64,000 nt of DNA from NCBI RefSeq assembly GCF_004634385.1, contig NZ_CP037895.1:657245-721244 (forward strand), written 5' to 3'. Below the pieces are notes generated by a model, which made no database searches, was not told the DNA's origin, and saw nothing but the letters and a program-made list of their open reading frames with translations. The stretch is from Thermaerobacter sp. FW80 (lineage in GTDB: Bacteria; Bacillota; Sulfobacillia; Thermaerobacterales; Thermaerobacteraceae). Numbering within the stretch: the stretch's first letter is position 1; every line of letters starts with the position of its first letter. A program made the position numbers and the translations under genes. Below are positions 1 through 10,458 of the stretch, in pieces.

Positions 1-105
1 CGACCTCGCCACCTCGCACCGTCCGGCCGGACCGCAGCCCCGCCCTCGCCCCCGCTGGTGGTCCGAGCGACGGAGTCGGAAGGCGGGACCCGCCGTCCTG
101 GAATG

Positions 106-134
106 ATCTTACATGAACAACCAAATGTTGTCAA
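106..134 (-). promoter_or_regulatory. Sigma-A promoter leaving the window
   Basis: On the minus strand there is a consensus -35 box TTGACA (134-129), a 17-base spacer and a -10 box TAAGAT (111-106). It lies downstream of the leuS stop and its hairpin and points towards position 1, so it should drive a gene just outside the window. No start codon with a convincing ribosome binding site is seen in the last 100 bases. Confidence 0.75.
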
Positions 135-164
135 TCCGGGCGAATCCGTGCGGACCCCTGACGC

Positions 165-197
165 CGCGGGGCGCCGGCCTGCAGCCGGCGCCCCGCG
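165..197 (-). terminator. Hairpin after leuS
   Basis: Perfect inverted repeat with 14-base arms around a 5-base loop, about 75 bases beyond the leuS stop and just upstream of the outgoing promoter. No U-tract follows on the minus strand, so it is either an atypical terminator or an mRNA 3'-end-stabilising hairpin. Confidence 0.5.
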
Positions 198-269
198 CCC
201 TCGCTCGGGATCGCCTCCCCTTCCTTCGCCGCCGCCCAGCCGTCATGGGCTCGTTCGTCCGTCCACCCC

Positions 270-2906
270 TCAGCGCACCACCACGTTGACCAGGCGTCCG
301 GGCACCGTGATCACCCGAGCGACGACCTTGCCGTCGATCCACTCCTTGACGCGCGGGCTCGCCAGCGCCCGCTGGCGAAGGGCCTCCTCGTCCAGATCGG
401 CGGGCACGCGCAGCCGATCGCGCACCTTGCCGTTGACCTGGACGACGATCTCCACCGTCCCCGCTTGTAGCACCGCAGGATCCCAGGTCGGCCAGGGCTG
501 CCGGTGCACGCTGCCCCGCGCGGCGCGCCAGCCCAGCACCTCCCACGCCTCCTCGGCCAGGAAGGGGGCGAAGGGCGCCAGCATGCGCAGCAGTCGGTCC
601 AGGGCCGCCGCCAGCAGATCGGGCCGCTGCGCGGCCGGTTCGACCCGGTCCCGGTAGCCGTAGATGGCGTTGACCAGCTCCATCAAGGCCGCCACCGCCG
701 TGTTGTACTGCATCCGCTCGGCGATGTCCGTGGTCACGCGGGCGACGGCCCGGTGCACCTCCCGCCACAGGCTCCGCTCGGCCTCGCCCCAGCCGTCCAT
801 GGTCGGCTGGATCTCGCCCGCGGGCGCCCCGGGGGCGGACGGCCCCTGCTGCGCCGGCCGATCGCCCCCGGCGCCGGCGGCCGCCCCGCCGTCCCCGGGC
901 GCCGGTCCGGTCGTCGCCACCGCCCCCTCGCGGGCCGCGGCCACCTGGCCGGCCGCGCTCCGGATCGCATCCGCGCAGCCCGCCACCAGACGCCAGACGC
1001 GCTGGACGAACCGGGCCGCGCCCTCGATGCCGTGCTCCGACCACTCCAGGTCGCGCTCGGGCGGCGCCGCGAACAGGATGAAGAGGCGCGTGGCGTCGGC
1101 GCCGTACTCCTCGAGGATGTCCTCGGGGCTGACCACGTTCCCCTTGGACTTCGACATCTTGGCGCCGTCCTTGATCACCATGCCCTGGGTCAGGAGGCGC
1201 TTGAAGGGCTCGGGGCTCGGCACCAACCCCTCGTCGTAGAGCACCTTGGTGATGAACCGGGAGTAGAGCAGGTGCAGCACGGCGTGCTCGATGCCGCCGA
1301 TGTACTGGTCGACCGGCAGCCAGTAGAACACCTTCTCCCGGTCGAAGGGCTGGTGTTCGTCCCGAGGCGACGTGTAGCGGTAGTAGTACCACGACGAATC
1401 CACGAAGGTGTCCATGGTGTCCGTCTCCCGCCGCGCCGGCCCCCCGCAGGAGGGGCAGCGGGTGCGGACGAAGGACTCGGAGGTCGCCAGCGGCGACGCC
1501 CCCACCTCGAAGCGCACGTCGTCCGGCAACAGGACCGGGAGCTGATCCTCGGGCACCGGCACGGTGCCGCAGCGATCGCAGTAGACGATGGGGATCGGCG
1601 CGCCCCAGTACCGCTGGCGGGAGATCAGCCAGTCCCGCAGCCGGTAGTTGACGGTGCGGCGACCGATGCCCTGGCGCTCGAAGTCCTCGGCCATCCGACG
1701 GTACGCCTCGCGGCTGTCCATGCCGTCGTAGGGTCCGGAGTGGATCATGCGGCCGGGGCCCGTGTACGCCTGGGACAGTCGGTCGCCGTCGGCCGGCACC
1801 CCCTCGCCCTGGATCACCACCCGGACGGGCAGCCCGTATTGACGGGCGAAGGCGAAGTCGCGCTCGTCGTGGGCGGGCACGGCCTGGATCGCCCCGGTGC
1901 CGTAGTCCATCAACACGTAGTTCGCCGTCCAGATGGGGATCGTCTCGCCGGTGACCGGGTTCTTGGCGTACGCGCCGGTGAAGACGCCCTCCTTGGCGTC
2001 CACCGCCTCGGCGCGATCGCGGACCGTCAGGCGCGTGACCCGCTGGACGAAGGCGCGCACCGCCTCCTCCTGCTCCGTCCCCCGGGCCAGCTCCAGCGTC
2101 AGCGGGTGGTCCGGCGCCAGCACCATGAAGGTCGCGCCGTAGATCGTGTCGTGGCGCGTGGTGAAGACCGTCAGCTTCTGGTCCCGGCCCACGATGGGGA
2201 AGTCCAGCTCCATGCCCTCGCTCCGGCCGATCCAGTTGCGCTGCATGAGCTTGACCCGCTCCGGCCAGCCCTCCAAGAGATCCAGGTCGCGGAGCAGGCG
2301 GTCGGCGTAGGCGGTGATCTTGAAGAACCACTGCTCCAGCTCCCGCTTCTCCACGGGCGTGCCGCAGCGCCAGCAGGAACCGTCCTCCACCTGCTCGTTG
2401 GCCAGCACCGTGGCGCAGCGCGGACACCAGTTGACCGGCGCCTTCTTGCGCTCCGCCAAGCCGCGGCGGTAGAGCAGCAGGAACAGCCACTGGGTCCACT
2501 TGTAGTAGCCCGGGTGGGAGCAGGCGATCTCCCGCCGCCAGTCGTAGCTCAGCCCGAGCCGCTGCATCTGCTCGCGCATGGCGGCGATGTTGGCGTTGGT
2601 CCACTCGGCCGGGTGGGTCTTGTTGGCGATGGCGGCGTTCTCCGCGGGCAACCCGAAGGAGTCCCAACCCATCGGGTAGAGGACGTTGTAGCCGCGCATG
2701 CGGTGGAACCGGGCCGTGGCGTCGCCGATGGAGTAGTTGCGCACGTGGCCCATGTGGAGCCTGCCCGACGGGTACGGGTACATCTCGAGGCAGTAGAACT
2801 TCGGCCGGGACGGATCGACCTCCGCGTGGTAGAGGCCCTCCTCCGCCCAGCGTCGCCGCCACTTCTTCTCCACGGCATGGAAGTTGTACCGGTCGTCGAC
2901 GGCCAT
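270..2906 (-). CDS. leuS: Leucyl-tRNA synthetase
   Basis: Charges tRNA-Leu with leucine in the cytoplasm. The 878-residue class I synthetase shows HMGH at 51-54 and KMSKS at 583-587, with the CxxC pairs of the zinc-binding insertion near 155-180 and the editing (CP1) region between. The ATG at 2906 has an AGAGGAGG ribosome binding site; the reading frame stays open upstream, but that part runs through the T-box leader and tRNA-Ala. Residues about 650-695, in the anticodon-binding part, are an Ala/Gly/Pro-rich insertion not expected in the family and probably disordered. The gene is controlled by a T-box leader. It ends the conserved block that starts at valS, directly after rsfS. Confidence 0.97.
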   Translation of the reverse strand: MAVDDRYNFHAVEKKWRRRWAEEGLYHAEVDPSRPKFYCLEMYPYPSGRLHMGHVRNYSIGDATARFHRMRGYNVLYPMGWDSFGLPAENAAIANKTHPAEWTNANIAAMREQMQRLGLSYDWRREIACSHPGYYKWTQWLFLLLYRRGLAERKKAPVNWCPRCATVLANEQVEDGSCWRCGTPVEKRELEQWFFKITAYADRLLRDLDLLEGWPERVKLMQRNWIGRSEGMELDFPIVGRDQKLTVFTTRHDTIYGATFMVLAPDHPLTLELARGTEQEEAVRAFVQRVTRLTVRDRAEAVDAKEGVFTGAYAKNPVTGETIPIWTANYVLMDYGTGAIQAVPAHDERDFAFARQYGLPVRVVIQGEGVPADGDRLSQAYTGPGRMIHSGPYDGMDSREAYRRMAEDFERQGIGRRTVNYRLRDWLISRQRYWGAPIPIVYCDRCGTVPVPEDQLPVLLPDDVRFEVGASPLATSESFVRTRCPSCGGPARRETDTMDTFVDSSWYYYRYTSPRDEHQPFDREKVFYWLPVDQYIGGIEHAVLHLLYSRFITKVLYDEGLVPSPEPFKRLLTQGMVIKDGAKMSKSKGNVVSPEDILEEYGADATRLFILFAAPPERDLEWSEHGIEGAARFVQRVWRLVAGCADAIRSAAGQVAAAREGAVATTGPAPGDGGAAAGAGGDRPAQQGPSAPGAPAGEIQPTMDGWGEAERSLWREVHRAVARVTTDIAERMQYNTAVAALMELVNAIYGYRDRVEPAAQRPDLLAAALDRLLRMLAPFAPFLAEEAWEVLGWRAARGSVHRQPWPTWDPAVLQAGTVEIVVQVNGKVRDRLRVPADLDEEALRQRALASPRVKEWIDGKVVARVITVPGRLVNVVVR

Positions 2907-3009
2907 GGCCGCTGCCTCCTCTGCCGACGGGGTCCCGCGTCCCCGGGGCCGTGGGTCCGGCACGGCGCCCCGCCCCGGCGCCGGGGCGCGGTCCGATGGC
3001 GACCGCCTC

Positions 3010-3360
3010 GGCGCCATAACGCCGGGAGCCTCCCGTCCCAAGGGACGGGAGGCTCCCGCGGTACCACCCTTCTTGATCAGTGTGGAGCGGATGGGACTCG
3101 AACCCACGACCTCGTCAATGCCATTGACGCGCTCTCCCAACTGAGCTACCGCCCCACGTACCGATCCCCTCGAACCCTTAACGCGGGTCACGTCGCCGGC
3201 TCCGGCGTCGGCCCGTGGGCCTCCGCCTTCGCCGGCGCGGCTCCCGGGCGAGTTCCCCTGCTGCGCACCGCCGGTTCGCACCACCACCGGCTCTCTGCGG
3301 GCCGCCGGCAGGGTACTGCTCCCGTTCCACGCCTTTGCCGGATCGACTTGTCGAACCGCG
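3010..3360 (-). promoter_or_regulatory. leuS T-box leader interrupted by tRNA-Ala
   Basis: Stem I features run from about 3340 to 3230: an AGTA motif, AGAGAG at 3296-3291, a distal-loop-like GGTGCGAACC, then a specifier loop reading GAA-CTC-GCC with the Leu codon CTC at 3252-3250. The T-box core AGGGTGGTACCGCG lies at 3069-3056; its TGGT would pair with a tRNA ending ACCA. A 16-bp perfect terminator-like hairpin (about 3055-3022) follows, with no strong U-tract. A complete tRNA-Ala gene (3083-3155) lies between the two halves. It is flanked by GATCGGT and ACTGATC, which can form a 7-bp helix (one G-U) around it. The valS leader has the same parts without a tRNA. Confidence 0.85.
3083..3155 (-). 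tRNA. tRNA-Ala(GGC)
   Basis: A 73-base cloverleaf with a 7-bp acceptor stem (one G-U), the D-arm GCTC/GAGC, anticodon stem CGTCA/TGACG with loop ATGGCAT (anticodon GGC, with the A32-U38 pair typical of tRNA-Ala), and T-arm GTGGG TTCGAGT CCCAT. The discriminator is A; CCA is not encoded. No promoter of its own is visible between the T-box specifier and the tRNA, so it should be transcribed from the leuS leader promoter. Confidence 0.93.
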
Positions 3361-3366
3361 TAGCCC

Positions 3367-3396
3367 ATTATAGGGAGGGCCCGCCGGGGGTGTCAA
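3367..3396 (-). promoter_or_regulatory. leuS T-box promoter
   Basis: Perfect sigma-A boxes on the minus strand: TTGACA (3396-3391), an 18-base spacer and TATAAT (3372-3367). Transcription should start near 3360, just ahead of T-box stem I, about 455 bases before the leuS start codon. It lies between rsfS and leuS. Confidence 0.92.
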
Positions 3397-3433
3397 GGCG
3401 ACCACCCCCGCCGCCGCACGGCCACCCCTGCCC

Positions 3434-3799
3434 TCAGCTCTCCGGCAGCGACTCCAGCTCCAGCCGGCGCGCGTCGGCCCAGAGCCGCTCGAGGCCGTAG
3501 TACTCGCGCTCCGCCGCCAGGAAGATGTGCAGCACCACGTCGTCGAAGTCCAGCAACACCCAGCGCGCCGAATCGTAGCCCTCCCGGTGGGAGGGCGCCC
3601 ATCCTTGCTCCCCGACCTCCTCCTCCACGCCGTCGGCGATGGCGCGCACGTGGATCGGGTTCTGGCCATGGCAGATGACGAAGTAGTCGGCGATCAGGGT
3701 CAGGCCCTGCATGTCGAGGATGACCACGTCCGCCGCCTTCTTGGCCTCGGCCGCGCGCGCGATGGCCACCGCCTTCTCCCGGCTGGTCAACCGTCCCAT
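3434..3799 (-). CDS. rsfS: Ribosomal silencing factor RsfS
   Basis: RsfS/YbeB-family protein that binds ribosomal protein L14 and blocks subunit joining when nutrients are low. The 121 residues cover the whole family: the VVILDMQGLTLIADYFVIC core, a WVLLDFDDVVLHIF segment near 80-95 and a short C-terminal helix. The ATG at 3799 sits only a base or two after GGGGAGGG. A TTG three codons later has the better-spaced ribosome binding site and may be the true start (118 residues). It follows the LCP gene and yqeK, the usual Firmicute order, and the leuS promoter starts just beyond its stop. Confidence 0.93.
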   Translation of the reverse strand: MGRLTSREKAVAIARAAEAKKAADVVILDMQGLTLIADYFVICHGQNPIHVRAIADGVEEEVGEQGWAPSHREGYDSARWVLLDFDDVVLHIFLAAEREYYGLERLWADARRLELESLPES

Positions 3800-3847
3800 C
3801 CCTCCCCGCCGCGCCCTGGTCTCTTCGGGTTGCGCGGGAATGCGCCG

Positions 3848-5161
3848 TCAGCCGCCGGCCCCGCGGGCGGCGAGGCTGTCGGTGAAGTCTCGCCCCACCA
3901 GGACCCGCGCGTCCACGTCCTCCGGGAGGTCGTCCACCGTCTCCAGGCGTACCGGCGCGCCCGCGCCCGCCAGGGCATCCCGCAAACGCCGGCCGACGTC
4001 CTCATCCCCCGGCCGCACCAGGACGGTGGTGGCCGCCACGTCGAACCGGTCGGCGTTGCCCACCGTCACCACCCGGAAGCCCAGCTGGCGCAGCACCTCG
4101 GCCATGCTGCCCGCCGCCCCCCGGCGCCCGTTGCCGTTGAGGACCTCGACGCGGACCGCCTCGTTCCCCTCCACGTCGACCCCTGCCAGGATCTTCAACG
4201 CCTCGCGGCGGGCATCCTCCGCGTCCACCAGCCAGTAGCTGATCCCATCCACGTATCCCGGCTCTCCCGGCAGGATCCCCATCTCCAGCTTGGCCGTGTC
4301 GAACTTGGGCAGCAGGGCGGCGAGCCCCAGCATCCGGCTGGTCGGCATGTCCGTGGTGACCTGGCGCCCGAGGGTGCTGGCCAGCTGGGGCAGCTTCAGC
4401 ACCCCGCGCATGCTGAGCACCTTCTCCGCCAGCGCCCGCAGGAAGCGCTGCTGCCGTTGGATCCGGAAGATGTCCCCGTCCTGTCGATACCGGACGTACT
4501 GCAGCGCCTTCTCGCCGTCGAGCACCTGGCAGCCGGGCTCGAGGTCGATGCGCAGGTTCTGGCTTCGTGCCGTGTAGCGCATCGGCTTGTCGATGCACAC
4601 CTCGACGCCGCCCACCGCGTCGACCACCGCGCGGAAGGCGTCGAAGTCCACCTCGACGAAGTGGTCGATCGGGATGCCGAGGAAGTCCTCCAGGGTCTCG
4701 GCGACCCTGCGCGCCCCTGCCCCCGGGCCCCCCTCCGCCTGGCCGTAGGCGTGGGCGTGGGCGATCTTCTCGGGATGGGGTCGGCCGGGGATCGGGACCC
4801 GGGTGTCGCGGGGGATGGACAGCAGCCCCACCCGGCCGGTGTGGGGATCGACCCGGGCCAACATGATCGTGTCGGACCGCTGCGGTGCCGCCGGCTCGCC
4901 CGCGCCGGCGCCCGCGTCGACACCCAGGATCAGGATGTTCAGCGGTCGATCCACGATCAACCCGGGCGGCTGCTGGGACGCCGACTCGGTGGGTACCTGT
5001 TGCACGCTGTGAAAGAACGTGTAGAGGGTCGAACCCAGCCAACCGGCGGCCGCCACCCCGCCCGCGGCCAGGAGCGCCACCAGCACCAGCAAGACGCGGC
5101 CGGCCTTGCGGCGCCGACGCTTCGGCTCCCCCGCCAGGGGATCGATCAGCGGCATGCTCAC
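3848..5161 (-). CDS. LytR-CpsA-Psr (LCP) family protein with LytR_C domain
   Basis: Probable membrane-bound glycopolymer transferase that attaches anionic polymers to peptidoglycan or another acceptor. A basic N-terminus (RRRRKAGR) and one transmembrane helix near 22-46 precede the LCP domain (about 75-225), with LNILILGVD, an SDTIML segment, the IPRDTRV arginine motif and QYVRYR. A C-terminal LytR_C domain (about 335-420) starts at VEVLNGNG. The GTG at 5161 is chosen because GAGGGG lies nine bases upstream; an ATG two codons later is the alternative. It sits between yqeK and rsfS, a common place for an LCP gene in thermophilic Firmicutes. The acceptor polymer cannot be told from sequence. 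Confidence 0.92.
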   Translation of the reverse strand: MSMPLIDPLAGEPKRRRRKAGRVLLVLVALLAAGGVAAAGWLGSTLYTFFHSVQQVPTESASQQPPGLIVDRPLNILILGVDAGAGAGEPAAPQRSDTIMLARVDPHTGRVGLLSIPRDTRVPIPGRPHPEKIAHAHAYGQAEGGPGAGARRVAETLEDFLGIPIDHFVEVDFDAFRAVVDAVGGVEVCIDKPMRYTARSQNLRIDLEPGCQVLDGEKALQYVRYRQDGDIFRIQRQQRFLRALAEKVLSMRGVLKLPQLASTLGRQVTTDMPTSRMLGLAALLPKFDTAKLEMGILPGEPGYVDGISYWLVDAEDARREALKILAGVDVEGNEAVRVEVLNGNGRRGAAGSMAEVLRQLGFRVVTVGNADRFDVAATTVLVRPGDEDVGRRLRDALAGAGAPVRLETVDDLPEDVDARVLVGRDFTDSLAARGAGG

Positions 5162-5331
5162 GATCCGATGCCCCTCTTCCCTTCCTCGTCCACGCGCTGC
5201 CATGGTACCGGCCGCGCCCTCGCCGTGCGAGGCGAAAGATACCAGGCTCCCGGCGGGATGGCCGCGGGCGTCCGCCGTCGGCGGACGCGCTCTGCGCGGC
5301 ACCGCGCTGCCGGCGGCCGGACTCCTCCCGT

Positions 5332-6003
5332 CTAGGACTTCGGCATCGGGGGACCGGTTCCCGCCCCTGCCGACGTCCCGGACAGCGGTCGCCGCTGCCG
5401 CCAGTGGTTGCGCGCCGCCACCGTGACCGCAGGCAGCCAGTACCCGCGATCCAGGCAATGGCGGATCAGGTCGTCCAGCACGGCGGCCATGGCGCCGTCC
5501 ACGTCCTGGGCCGCCAGGCGGCGCAGCGCGTCGACGCCCGGGTAGTCGCGCGCCGGCTCCAGCTTGTCCGCCAGGAAGACGATGCAGCCCACCGGACCGA
5601 GGCCCGGACGCGCCGTGGTGTGCCAGCGCACGGCCTCCAGCACGTCGGGATCCCGGGCCAGGCCCTTGCGGGCGGCCTCCCAGGCCGCCACGGGACCGTG
5701 CAGCAGCAGCGGGTCGGCGCGTTCCGCCGCGTCCAGGACCCAGCCCCCCCGGCGGGCCGCGGCCACGAGCTCCTCGGCGGGCCGCTCCCGCGCCAGGTCG
5801 TGCAACCAGGCCGCCAGCTCGACCCGCAGCGGATCGACGCCGTGCCGCAGGGCCAGCCCTCGCGCCGTCTCCACGACGCGGACGACGTGCTCGAAGCGCC
5901 GCGGACTGAGGGCGGCCGCGGCGGCGCGGCGGGCCCGCTCCAGGTCCGCCGGCGCGATCCCGCCCCCGAAGGTCTCCGCGGCGCCCCGGTCCCTCTCGGT
6001 CAT
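5332..6003 (-). CDS. yqeK: HD-domain hydrolase YqeK
   Basis: YqeK-family HD phosphohydrolase; characterised members cleave diadenosine tetraphosphate (Ap4A) symmetrically. The metal-binding pattern is visible: H39 in RRFEHVVRV, the HD pair in WLHDLAR near 67-68, LLHGPVAAW near 102, and a late D in LADKLEP. The 223 residues are slightly longer than usual because of a Pro/Gly-rich tail after about 200. Its start codon overlaps the nadD stop (ATGA), so it is probably translationally coupled to nadD, the standard nadD-yqeK pair. Confidence 0.92.
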   Translation of the reverse strand: MTERDRGAAETFGGGIAPADLERARRAAAAALSPRRFEHVVRVVETARGLALRHGVDPLRVELAAWLHDLARERPAEELVAAARRGGWVLDAAERADPLLLHGPVAAWEAARKGLARDPDVLEAVRWHTTARPGLGPVGCIVFLADKLEPARDYPGVDALRRLAAQDVDGAMAAVLDDLIRHCLDRGYWLPAVTVAARNHWRQRRPLSGTSAGAGTGPPMPKS

Positions 6004-6851
6004 GTCCGGACCGCGCCCCCTCCGGCCTGCGCCGCACCGGGGTCGTCACCGCCCGCGGCCCACCCCGCGGCCGGCGCCGCACCGTTCCCGTCCGCCGCGC
6101 CGCCGGGACCGGGCGGGGGTGAGCCGCCCGCCGGTGCGTCGTCGGGTCCCCCCGGCCCGGGGGCGCGCCCCTCCGCCGCGCCCGGTGCGGAGGCCCGGTA
6201 GAGCCCATATTTGTAGACGTAGTCCTCGACGGCCGCCGGCACCAGGTACCGGATGGAACGGCCCGCCGCCACCCGCTCGCGCAGCTCCGTGGACGAGATG
6301 CCGATCTCGGGGATGGGCAGCACGTGGACGCGCGAACGCCGCGCCGCCGGCAGGGCATCGAGGAACCGCTGCAGGGCCGCCCCGGGAAGACCCGGCCGGG
6401 TCACCACGATCAGCCGACAGACGTCCAGCAGGCTGAGCCCGCCGCGCCAGGAGGGCAAGGTGATCACGGAGTCGGCCCCGGCGATGAAGTAGACGGTGGC
6501 ACGCGGGCCGGCCATGGCGGAGAGCTGCCGCAACGTGTCGATGGTGTACGAGGGCCCTTCGCGGTCCAGCTCGAGGCGGGTCGTGTAGAAGTGAGGGTTC
6601 CCGGCGGTAGCCAGCACCGTCATGCGGTACCGGTGCTCCGCCTCGGTGACCGCCGCCGGGTCCTTGTGGGGTGGGCGGCCGGCGGGGACGAAGAGGACCC
6701 GATCCAGGCCGAAGTGGGTGCGGGCCGCCTCCGCCGCCACGAGGTGACCGATGTGGATGGGGTCGAAGGTCCCCCCCAGCACGCCCAGTTGCAGCGGCCG
6801 GCCGTCCCGGCGGGGCGCCAGCCACTCCTCGAGCCCTCTGGCCACCGCCAT
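6000..6851 (-). CDS. nadD: Nicotinate-nucleotide adenylyltransferase
   Basis: Transfers AMP to nicotinate mononucleotide in NAD synthesis. GGTFDPIHIGHL near residues 25-36 is the nucleotidyltransferase HIGH motif, and ISSTELRER near 190 is the second signature. Residues after about 215 are a Gly/Pro/Ala-rich tail of roughly 70 residues absent from most family members and likely disordered. The start is uncertain: the ATG at 6851 directly abuts GAGGAGG, while a GTG two codons later (6845) has a six-base spacing and may be the real start. The 3' end overlaps yqeK by four bases. A copy of the GGACGAACCGG motif lies between this gene and obgE (6922-6932). Confidence 0.94.
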   Translation of the reverse strand: MAVARGLEEWLAPRRDGRPLQLGVLGGTFDPIHIGHLVAAEAARTHFGLDRVLFVPAGRPPHKDPAAVTEAEHRYRMTVLATAGNPHFYTTRLELDREGPSYTIDTLRQLSAMAGPRATVYFIAGADSVITLPSWRGGLSLLDVCRLIVVTRPGLPGAALQRFLDALPAARRSRVHVLPIPEIGISSTELRERVAAGRSIRYLVPAAVEDYVYKYGLYRASAPGAAEGRAPGPGGPDDAPAGGSPPPGPGGAADGNGAAPAAGWAAGGDDPGAAQAGGGAVRT

Positions 6852-6948
6852 CCTCCTCGTGCCTGCCTCCGGTGGTCCGCCGCCGACGGTCCCGGTTCGG
6901 GCCGCGCAGGACCGGACGGCGCCGGTTCGTCCCCCCCGTGCGCACCGG

Positions 6949-9017
<2,069 letters not shown>

Positions 9018-9318
9018 GGCGATCCCCCACGTCGGATCGCAGCACCCCGCGTCGGCCACCGCGCCGGGCTCCCAGCCGGCGGCAGGCATCGGATGTCGCC
9101 GACGGGTCGCACCCCGGGGGTGCATCGGCACCTGGCTCCCGTCCCCGGCGCGCCGTCCGCCGCCCGCCCGGACGCCGCGTCCGTCCCGCGCGCCGCACCC
9201 GGCCCCGGCTCTGCTCGCGGCTTCGCCCAAGCCCGGCGTCGCTCCCGGCCCCCAGATAGCAAAAGGCCCCCGCTGAACCGGTGCCGGCCGCAGCGGAGGC
9301 GCCTCGGGCGGGGGGCGG
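9018..9318. other. Intergenic stretch between spo0B-like gene and rpmA
   Basis: About 300 bases without a gene. The only clear element is the terminator beside rpmA (9261-9300). No sigma-A promoter with both boxes is visible ahead of the spo0B-like gene. Confidence 0.5.
9261..9300 (-). terminator. Rho-independent terminator after rpmA
   Basis: Ten-bp stem (GCCTCCGCTG with CAGCGGGGGC, one G-U) followed on the minus strand by CTTTTG. It begins about 20 bases after the rpmA stop. This is one of only two hairpins in the window with a proper U-tract, and it separates the ribosomal-protein genes from the spo0B-obgE part. Confidence 0.75.
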
Positions 9319-9627
9319 TCAGTCGGCGGCGACGGGTGCGGTCGCGTCCTCGGGCAGGGGCTTGACGTGAACCACCCGGCGGCCGCCGCGGGTGCCGAAC
9401 TCCACCACCCCATCGACCAGGGCGAAGAGCGTGTCGTCACCGCCCCGGCCCACGTTCTTGCCGGGGTGGAACCGCGTCCCGCGCTGCCGCACCAGGATGG
9501 TTCCGGCGCGCACCACCTGGCCCCCGTACCGCTTGATGCCCAGGTACTTGGGGTTGCTGTCGCGGCCGTTGCGGCTGCTTCCGCCCGCCTTCTTGTGGGC
9601 GAAGAGCTGCAGGTCGATCCGGCGCAT
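9319..9627 (-). CDS. rpmA: 50S ribosomal protein L27
   Basis: Ribosomal protein L27 of the large subunit, whose N-terminus reaches the peptidyl-transferase centre. The 102-residue protein starts [18 protein letters not shown]: the first nine residues form the cleavable Firmicute extension ending in LQLF, removed before AHKK by the protease Prp encoded just upstream. The body has the usual [17 protein letters not shown] and [13 protein letters not shown] signatures. The ATG at 9627 has a full GGAGGTGA ribosome binding site. Confidence 0.97.
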   Translation of the reverse strand: MRRIDLQLFAHKKAGGSSRNGRDSNPKYLGIKRYGGQVVRAGTILVRQRGTRFHPGKNVGRGGDDTLFALVDGVVEFGTRGGRRVVHVKPLPEDATAPVAAD

Positions 9628-9632
9628 GGCCC

Positions 9633-9977
9633 TCACCTCCCTCCGCTGCGGCGTTCCTCCACGCGCACGTAGTCGTCGTACTCGCCGGCGATGGCCTGGA
9701 TGCCCACCCGTGCCGTCTCCAGGATGGCTTGGGCCGCCCGGGCCACGTCGGCCGGCACCTCCGCCGGCAGCTGGCAGACGAGGCGGCCCTCCTCGTCCAG
9801 CTCTACCTCGGGCACCAGATCGAGCACCTCTTCCAGCCCCAGGATCGCCGCCTGGCTCAGGGCGGACACGGCGGCACAGACGATGTCCTCGCCCCGCTCG
9901 GCGAAGCCCGCATGCCCGCTGATCTCGAACCGGGTGATGGCGCCCTGGCCGTCGCGGTAGAACACGGCCCGGATCAC
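9633..9977 (-). CDS. prp: Ribosomal-processing cysteine protease Prp
   Basis: Prp (YsxB) removes the N-terminal extension of L27. The 114-residue protein has the family signature [20 protein letters not shown] with catalytic His22 and Cys34. It lies between rplU and rpmA, its constant neighbourhood in Firmicutes whose L27 has the extension; the L27 here has the matching LQLF-AHKK site. The start is GTG at 9977, a few bases after the rplU stop, with GAGG in the end of rplU as a likely ribosome binding site. Confidence 0.95.
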   Translation of the reverse strand: MIRAVFYRDGQGAITRFEISGHAGFAERGEDIVCAAVSALSQAAILGLEEVLDLVPEVELDEEGRLVCQLPAEVPADVARAAQAILETARVGIQAIAGEYDDYVRVEERRSGGR

Positions 9978-9980
9978 GGT

Positions 9981-10292
9981 TCACGCCTCGATGCGGTCGA
10001 TCTTCACCCGGGTGAAGGGCTGGCGGTGCCCCCGCTTGCGCCGGTAGTTCACCTTGGCGCGATACTTGAAGACGATGATCTTGCGGCTGCGGCCGTGACC
10101 CAGCACGTGGCCGGTGACCCGCGCGCCCTCCACCACCGGCGTCCCGACGCGGAACTCGTCGCCCTGCTTGACCGCCAGCACCCGGTCGAAGACCACCGTC
10201 TCGTTCTCCGCGGCGGGCAGCTTCTCGATCAGCAGCACGTCGCCCTCCTGCACCCGGTATTGCTTGCCGCCCGTCTCGATGATGGCGTACAT
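9981..10292 (-). CDS. rplU: 50S ribosomal protein L21
   Basis: Ribosomal protein L21 that binds 23S rRNA. The 103 residues start [18 protein letters not shown] and end with the [24 protein letters not shown] signature. An in-frame upstream extension exists, but the ATG at 10292 gives the family N-terminus. It is the first gene after the promoter at 10429-10458 and is preceded by a leader containing a terminator, so its expression is probably attenuated. Confidence 0.97.
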   Translation of the reverse strand: MYAIIETGGKQYRVQEGDVLLIEKLPAAENETVVFDRVLAVKQGDEFRVGTPVVEGARVTGHVLGHGRSRKIIVFKYRAKVNYRRKRGHRQPFTRVKIDRIEA

Positions 10293-10387
10293 CGCGTCAC
10301 CCCGCCTCCACCGGACTCCGTCCGCCATCGCCCACCCTCGTCGCGTCGGTGCGTCGTGCGTGCAGCTGGCGGGCAGGAGGAAGGCAG

Positions 10388-10416
10388 AAAAAGGGACCCC
10401 GCGCTGCCGGGGCCTC
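10388..10416 (-). terminator. Attenuator hairpin in the rplU leader
   Basis: In the leader between the rplU promoter and start codon, GGCCCCG pairs with CGGGGTCC (one bulged base) and is followed on the minus strand by CTTTTTC. Its position, about 100 bases upstream of rplU and after the promoter, fits a ribosomal-protein (L21) leader attenuator. The alternative antiterminator structure was not worked out. Confidence 0.65.
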
Positions 10417-10428
10417 CACGGCGGTTGT

Positions 10429-10458
10429 ATTCTAGTCGCCGCCGCCCGGGGGTGTCAA
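10429..10458 (-). promoter_or_regulatory. rplU operon promoter
   Basis: Sigma-A boxes on the minus strand: TTGACA (10458-10453), an 18-base spacer and TAGAAT (10434-10429). Transcription should start near 10422 and read rplU, prp and rpmA. The spacer sequence is very like that of the leuS promoter. Confidence 0.88.

Noticed and set aside
3156-3240. Independent promoter for tRNA-Ala
   Set aside because: No TTGACA or TATAAT-like pair occurs between the Leu specifier and the tRNA; the only strong promoter is the T-box promoter at 3367-3396.
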